A DNA stretch of 64,000 nt from Paenibacillus sp. IHBB 10380 (GTDB taxonomy: Bacteria > Bacillota > Bacilli > Paenibacillales > Paenibacillaceae): the NCBI RefSeq assembly GCF_000949425.1, contig NZ_CP010976.1:1612001-1676000 (forward strand), in the 5' to 3' direction. The notes beneath the pieces were generated by a model. It was given only the letters and a program-made list of their open reading frames with translations. It had not been told where the DNA came from and did not search any database. Below, in pieces: positions 36,391 through 45,300 of this stretch (position 1 is its first letter; every line of letters starts with the position of its first letter). Position numbers and translations under genes: made by a program.

Positions 36391-39300
36391 ATGATGAAGG
36401 GGAGTAAAAATTCGAACAATAAAAAAGATATGGCTAGCATTCTCGAAGAGCAATTATGTAGAGTAGAAGGAATTTCTAAAGTAGCTGTCGTATACAAAAA
36501 ACGTAAAGCGCCATTGGCTCGCTATCATACAAATGATCTTTTTATTGATATGAATAAAGTAATCACCACCTCGATAAAAAATACATATGAGCATCCGAAT
36601 GAAAGTCATGATGAAAGTAGCTATGGAAAAATGTCTTTCAGTTCTGGGGAAGCCTTAAATATTAATCCGAACGCCCCCGTGACGCTGCCCGAAATGCTGA
36701 TGAAGGCCGCCTCCCTTTCACCTGATAGGGGGATCGTTTATGTTCTTGAAAATGGCAAGGAAATATTTCATTCCTACGTTTCACTGTTCGAAGAAGCGCA
36801 GCGTATCTGTAAAGGATTACAGCAATTAAATCTTAAATCTGGGGACCCGGTTATTTTCCAATTCAAGCATAACGAAAACTTTATACCAGCTTTTTGGGGA
36901 TGCGTCTTAGGAGGCTTTTTACCGACTCCGCTGGCTGTTCCTCCGGTATACACAGAGAACAATTCTGCGGTTAAAAAATTGTATAATACATGGACGTTAC
37001 TAGAAAAACCTCTAGTGATTACGGAAATGCAGAATCAAGATCAGTTAATAGAGTTAACTCAATTATGGAACGAAAATAAGGCGTTTGTAACCAATATTGA
37101 GGACCTCAGGGAAAATGACGGAGAGCTTGTGGAAAATCGATTTGTAGCGACTGATTTAGTGCTGAATCTTTTGACCTCTGGAAGCACAGGCATCCCCAAA
37201 TGCGTTCAGCATAGTCATCAGAGCTTAATTTCCCGAATACAGGCAACAATCCAATTTAATCAATTTCATCGGCAGGATGTTACTTTAAGTTGGATGCCAT
37301 TAGATCATGTTGGCGGGATCGTAATGTTCCACTTGCTGAGTGTATATTTGGGTTGTTCGCAAGTCGTAGCAACCATTCAAAGCTTTATCGATAGGCCCAC
37401 GATCTGGTTGGATTGGATCGAACGGTTTCGGGCTTCAATTAGTTGGGCTCCTAACTTTGCGTATACGCTAGTTAATGAAGCATTGGAACAACCTCACCCA
37501 AGGCAATGGGATTTAAGCTCAATACGACATATTTTAAATGGTGGAGAGGCTATTGTATCTCAGAACATAAGAAAATTCTTGCAACTTCTTGAACAGCATA
37601 AATTGCCTGCCGATTGTATATTTCCGAGCTACGGTATGTCTGAAACGTCTTCAGGCATCGTGTTCTCTTGTAAAATTAATCGGAATAAAGAGCATGACGG
37701 AATTCATTATCTGAATAAATCGACTATACGATCTAAACCTTATACGGTATCAGCTGATCATATTAATGCCATTGCCTTCACAGAAGTAGGAAAGCCTATA
37801 CCAGGAGTTGCGATTCGAATTGTTAACGAGCACAATCAATTGCTCCAAGAGGGCTGGGTAGGGAGGCTTCAAGTAAAGGGACCGACAATTATGTCCGGTT
37901 ATTACAAAAATCCAGAGGCCAATGCGGAAGTGTTTTGTGGCGATGAATGGTTCAATACGGGGGATTTAGGCTTTATTATTGATGGTAAGCTAACGATTAC
38001 CGGACGTGAAAAAGATATGATCATCATCAATGGGCAAAATCATTATAATTATGAAATCGAGGCTTTTGTCCAGGAAGTTCCTGGAGTCGAGGTTACTTTT
38101 TCAGCAGCTTGCTCTATTGCTCATCCGAGTGGAACTGGCGATCAGTTAGTCATTTTTTTCGTACCTGCAGCACAAACGCTAGATTCGCAAATGAAAATAG
38201 CTATGCGAATTCGCGAGCACCTCATTCGTAAAGTTGGCATAGATCCCACATATATTTTGCCCATCTCGAAAAAGGATTTTCCAAAAACGGATTCAGGAAA
38301 AGTTCAGCGAGCTGAGCTTGACAAAAAGTTTATAAACGGTGACTTTGATGAGATTATTAAAAAAATAGATTTGCACTTTAGCAATGAGAATACCATTCCA
38401 GACTGGATGTATCGGATGCAATGGAACAAAAAGAACTTACTAACGACTGCTGGAAAAAGGAGTGTCAGTGGGACAACGGTCATTTTTTCCGATTCATGCG
38501 GTCTTGTCGAAGAATTTTTGTCCCATGAATGGGATCGAAACAACTTTATACAAGTACAAGTAGGCCAACGATTTGAAAAATTGAATGAAAACGTGTTTAG
38601 AATGAATCCTAAACTTCTCGAAGATTATTATTGTTTATTTAGTGAACTTACCAATAAAGGCGTAATCATTAATGAAATTATACATTTGTGGAATTATGAC
38701 GAGGTATGGATGCCAGTTACAAATGTAGATGCCCTTAGAGAAGCTCAATTTCTTGGTAGCTATAGTCTGCTATTCCTTGCCAAAGCTTTATCCAGGTATG
38801 CACCTGATCATTCTATAAGATTTACTGTTGTGGCTAGTCGCTTGCATGGTGTACTGAAATCAGATGAAGTGTCGTTTGAAAAATCAACATTAGTTGGTAT
38901 TTTAAAAACAATGGAGCATGAGTTAACTGACTTTTCATTTAAGTTAGTCGATGTGTATCCTTCTGAGAACGCTGACTATCGTGCGCTTGCGCAAACTGTT
39001 CGCAACGAATTTTTCAATTATGATGATAACCATATTGTCGCTTTTAGAAATGGAGAACGTTATGTCCCTGTATTAAAAAAAATAAATCCATTGCACTCGA
39101 GTAGAAAACCGTTGCCTTTTGTAAAGGGTGGCTTGTATTTAATTACAGGAGGACTTGGCGGCATCGGCAAACAGGTGGCAGCACATTTGCTCGATAATTA
39201 TAACGCCAAGTTACTGATTATTGGGCGTACCCCGTTGCCTGAAAGAAGATACTGGAACGAAATAGCGCAGCAAAACAATAAATTAGCCGAACGCATACAA

Positions 39301-42300
39301 CATCTTCTGGAATTGGAGAGTCAAGCTAAAGATGGGGCATTTGTTGCTTATCATGCGACTGACTTGTGTGATGCGAATAAATTAAAGCAAATAATTAATG
39401 ACGTTGAGCAAAGCGAAAACACTCGGTTTTCAGGCGTGATCCATTTAGCTGGAATTCTTCATGAAGAACGATTGGCAGACGCCTCTGTAGAAAAACTGGA
39501 AGAAATGTACGAAGCAAAAGTATACGGTACGTTCGTCCTTACCCAATTATTAAAGGGTCAAAAAGAAGCTTTGTTTGTTTCTAGTTCATCCGTTACGACA
39601 TTGAGTGCTCCAATGATGCTCGGGGCGTATTGTTCTGCAAACACCTTCTTAGAAACATTTTCTAGTTTCCAAAGGCAAACACTGAATATGGATAGCCGTT
39701 GTTTTTCATGGAGTCTTTGGGATGGCATCGGGATGAGCCGAGAGACAGCATTTACAGGGGCAACAACGAGCGGGTATTTACATATAACAAATAAGCTTGG
39801 TATGTTTTCCTTATTAAGCGGATTAAAAACCGGACATTCTCAAATTTATGTAGGGCTTGATGGCACTCACCCGAATATCCAGAAGCTATCCGTAACCAAA
39901 TCTCGAAATCAAACCGTGTTCCACGCCTTTTTTAAAGTGGAGACAGGAGTAAATGAACATTCCGTTCAATTGGAACTAGATGAAGCTGCACGAGAATATT
40001 TTGTACAAGAGAATATAAACTCGGAGTCCTTTCATTTTGAATCCGATTTCATGGATGAATTGCCACTCTTAAAGGATGGTTCAATTAATAAAACCCAATT
40101 GAAAGCTGTATTATCATCAAACAACGGAAACGTTCTGTATGCGGAACCTAGGACAAGCACCGAGCAAGTTTTAGTGGGGATTTGGAGTAAATTGCTCAAG
40201 GTTGGTCGTATCGGCGTGTTAGATAATTTTTTTGTACTTGGCGGCCATTCTTTAAAGGCGATACAGCTTTTTTCTATTGTGAGACAGAGTTTTGGAGTAG
40301 ATATCTCGTTTAAGGAATTATTTTCGCAACCGACAATTGAAGGCTTGGCGTATCATATTGATCAAGCAATTCGCAGCTTATCAAAAGAAATTGTTCATCA
40401 TTCACTGATCGGCGAGATACCGCTATCCAATGCGCAAACTAGACAGTGGGTTCTTTATAAGTTAGATCCACTTAATCCTGCGTATAACAACTTGATTTCG
40501 TTACGTTTGAAAGGCAATCTCAGAATAGCTGAACTTCGTAAATCTATACAAGCTCTGGTTGATCGACATGAAATACTGCGTACTCGATATGTCGAGAAAG
40601 AGGACAGTGTATATCAGATCGTGGAGGAACAACGAGTCGTAGATATGCAGATGGTTGATCTAATATCTTTGCCTTTCGAAATGGTGGCGGAGAAAGTGGA
40701 GCATATCGTTGTCGCCGAAGCCCACCAGTTGTTTGATTTATCCAATGGACCCGTAATTCGATTCAAATTGCTGCAAATTGCCGATGATGAGCATGTTCTT
40801 TTAATTTCGATTCATCATATCGCGTTCGATGGCTGGTCGGTGGAGGTTTTACTTCAGGACCTTTCAGCGCTTTATCAATCTTTTTCTACTGATGATGCAC
40901 CAGCTTTACGGAAACTACCTGTTACCTACAGTGACTACGCAATGTGGCAAAATAATTGGCTGACCGAAACACAATTAGAAAGCCAAATTCAGTACTGGAA
41001 GGAACAGCTTCAAGAACGGAATGTTCCGATTATTCAACTGCCTGTTGACTTTCCGCGGCCAAGCATTCAAACCTACAATGGGAAAACAAAGGAAATATGG
41101 CTTGACCCAGAACTATCACAAGCGTTATATGAATTGAGCCAGAAGCATAATGCGACATTGTATATGACAATGCTGTCTGTCTTCGTAACGTTACTTGGTC
41201 GATACACAGGTCAAGAAGAGTTTGTAATAGGTACGATTGCAGCCAATCGTAATCGATCTGAAATAGAAGGATTACTAGGATGTTTTGTAAACACGCTAGC
41301 CCTTTATATTCAGGCAGAAGGTGATTTGACCTTCGTCGAACTATTGGATCGGATCAAGCGCATCACAATCGATGCTTATGATCATCAGGATGTGCCGTTC
41401 GAGAAGATAGTCGATGCGCTTCAAATTGTCCGTGATCCTAGTCACCATGTGTTGTTCCAAGTTCTATTTCTTCTTCAGAATATGCCTGACAATCCAGTTT
41501 TCGCAAATGATCTGCATGCGGAAATGAAGCTTGAGCATTCGAATACTTCTAAATTTGATTTATCCTTCTTTGTTTATGAGTACTCGGGCCGATTAAGTAT
41601 AGCGGTTGAGTATAATACGGACTTATTCACTGAAGAGACCATAGAACGTATGATGGCTAACTACCAAACTTTGTTGAACAGTACGGTAAAGTGGCCCGAC
41701 AAAAAGTTGTTGAGTTTGCCCATAATATCGCTCAAGGAGCAAGAGCAACTACAGACCTTCAAATATACAGGCAAAATTACTAAGATGCATAGAACGATCA
41801 GTGAGCTTTTTGAAGAACAGGCGAAAAAGACACCTGAACAGATAGCTGTTCGTTTTGAAAATCACTCATTGACCTATGATGAATTGAATATGAAGGTCAA
41901 TCAATTGGCAGATGTATTACGCAAAAGAGGGGTCCAGCGTAATCAAATCGTAGGGATTTGTATGGAACGATCTGTAGATATGGTAGTGGGAATCCTCGCC
42001 ATTCTTAAGGCTGGCGGCGCTTATCTTCCGATTGACCCGTCATATCCGATAGATCGAATTGAGTTTATGTTGGAGGATAGCGAGTCAGCTCTACTGATTA
42101 CACAACAGGGAGTGGTCTCATCCTTATCTCGATTCTCCGGCGAATATGTTTATGTAGATGACCCTCTTCTCTTCTTGAACGGACCGATTGACATTAAGTC
42201 GATAAACGATCCACACGATTTAGCGTATGTCATCTACACATCAGGCACTACAGGGAGACCTAAAGGTGTTTTGATTGAACACCATAACGTGATCCAACTA

Positions 42301-45300
42301 CTGTTTAATGTACCGTTTGATTTTAATGAACAGGATATTTGGACAATGTTCCATTCGTTTTGTTTTGATTTCTCGGTTTGGGAAATGTATGGCGCTTTAT
42401 TGTTTGGAGGGAGATTGGTCGTTGTCCCAAAACATATTGCTCAAGATCCATCTCAGTTTTTTCAGCTCCTTGGTGAAGAAAAAGTAACGGTTCTTAACCA
42501 GACTCCTACCTATTTCACCAGCTTATCTAATGCAATTCTATTCCATGAAAAAACGGGACATTGTTTGCGTTACGTTATTTTTGGAGGAGAGGCGCTGGCG
42601 CCAGTTCATTTGAAACCATTTTTTGAGAAGTATCCGGATACCAAATTAATTAATATGTTCGGTATAACGGAGACGACTGTACATGTAACTTTTAAAGAGA
42701 TCACCGAGCACGAAATTGAAAATAATAGTAGCGATATTGGCTCTCCCATTGCAACTTTGTCCGTATATGTATTGGATAACTGCATGAACATGCTGCCCGT
42801 TGGGATTCCTGGTGAGATGTATGTGGGGGGCGAAGGTGTAGCAAGAGGATATCTTAATCGCCCTGATCTGACTCAAGAAAGGTTTGTCCCACACGCGTTC
42901 AAACCTGGTGAGCGGTTGTATAGAACGGGCGACTTAGCCCGTTGGCTGCCTAACGGTTCCCTTGAATACTTGGGCCGTATTGACCATCAAGTTAAAATCA
43001 GAGGTTACCGTATTGAAATTGGCGAGATTGAAGCTCGAATTATACAAAATCCATCGATTAAAGAAACGGTTGTAGTCGAAAGAGCGAATGAGTCAAATGA
43101 AAAATATCTTTGCGCATATATGATTGGGGAGAATTCTCTCGATATTGAGAGCTTGAGAAGCGACCTTAAACATGTATTACCTGATTACATGATACCGGCG
43201 TATTTTGTATTCTTAGAAAAATTCCCAATCACATCTAACGGGAAAATAGATAAGAAGGCTTTGCCGGATCCGACTAATCTGTTTCAATTAGATCAGTACG
43301 CTCCCCCCCGCAACGAGTGGGATCGCAGGTTGGTTGAAATATGGGAAGAGGTTCTCGGTCTACATCGAATCGGGATTAAGGATAGCTTTTTTAACCTTGG
43401 CGGCGACTCCATTAAGGCCATTAGACTCGTTAGTGCGATGAACAATGCGCTTCATTTGTCTCTGCAAATTCGAGATATTTATTCGTTTTCGACAATCGGT
43501 ACTTTAGTTGATAAAATACAAAGTCAACCGGCACCCCAAAAGCAAAATATAGAGTCGTTTATGACCCATCTTAGTGGTCTGAAAACGAGGTATTTGGTCA
43601 ATGGTAAAGAGAATGAAATCGCAAGCACGCCAATTGATTTGTATCCAATGAGCGATATATCAAAAGGAATGATCTTCTATACAATCAATCGGCCGGAAGA
43701 GGCATTTTACCATGATCAATTTGTGTACAGGCTGAAGGATCGTACTTTTGATAGCAAGATATTGGTCAGGTCCCTATATCAAATGATGGAGAAACACTCC
43801 ATCTTGCGCTCAGGATTTTGCCTGGATGAGTTTTCTGAACCGTTGCAATTGGTTTATCCTGAAGTAGAGGTTAAAATCGATGAGCATCTACTAACTGGCA
43901 TTAGCCCAGAAGATCAGGAAAAGTGGATTTCTTCCTATTTGTCTGAAGACCGTAAACAAGCCTTCGAATTCTCAAAGCCTCCTTTATGGAGAATGAGTGT
44001 TGCGCATTTGGATTCTGAGCATGTTTGTTTGCTTTGGCGATTCCATCATTCTATCTTGGATGGATGGAGCGTAGCCTCGTTTATAACAGAACTAATCAAC
44101 CATTATTTTGAATTAAAACAGGACCGTCAAGCTGTACTGCCAAAACTAAAAAGCGACACCAAAGATTTTATTATTGATCAGCACGTCGTTAAAACCAACA
44201 CTGAAATTATTGACTATTGGAAACATGAGCTTATGGGCTATAAACGACTTTCATTGCTTCCTTTTCAAGAGGCTGAATCAGTCAACTTAGAACATACAGT
44301 TATTATTGACACATTGGGAATAGAAGTCATGAATCAAGTGAAAGCTCTATCCAAGTCTTGTCATGTATCAGTGAAAAACTTGTGTTTGACAGCATTCCTT
44401 GTTGCAATCAATATGTTCTCGTATGAAGATGAAGTCGTAGTTGGGGTAGTAGAGAATATTCGACCAGTGTGCGATGACGGGGAAAAAATACTGGGGTGCT
44501 TTTTAAACACAGTTCCGTTTCGCATGATTCTAAAAGACGAAATAAGCTACTTGGATTTAATAAAGCAAGTAAATGCTAAAGTGGCTGATCTCAAATTTAG
44601 CGGACGACTATCGTTAATGGAAGTAAGCAAAGCTGTAGGCGAAACGGCTTCCAGTGAAAATCCTTTCTTTGATGTCATGTTTAACTTTGTAGATTTTCAT
44701 ATTTATAACGAACTAAAGCAAAAGGGTCTGGAATCGATTGTTTCTATTGACATGCATCATCTGTATGAAAAAACGAATACACTTCTAGATTTTACTGTAT
44801 CAACTACAAATGAAGAATGGTTTATTCGCGTTAATACTACTTTTGACGAGAAGGCTATTCGAAAACTACTGCACTATTATAAAGAAATCTTGGATAAAAT
44901 GTGCGTGAGTCCCAAGGTAGCATTGAATAAAGCAGAACTTTTATCTGACAAAGAAAGAAATGATATATTGTACACGTTTAATGCCTCCCAAAAGAAATTT
45001 ACGGAAGGTAGGCCGATACATTCGATTTTTGAAGAGAAAGTTAAGGAAACGCCAAGTCGCGTAGCTTTAATGTTTAAGAATGAAACTCTTACATTCGAAG
45101 AGCTTAATAAAAAGGCAAACCAACTTGCGTATGCTCTGGATCAAAAAGGAATTGGGCGTAACGTTATTGTAGGAATTATGGTCGAACGTTCATTTGAAAT
45201 GGTGATCGGTATTTTAGCTATTTTAAAAGCAGGCGGAACTTATATGCCAATCGATCCAGACTTTCCACAAGATCGGATTTCGTACATGCTGGAGGATAGT

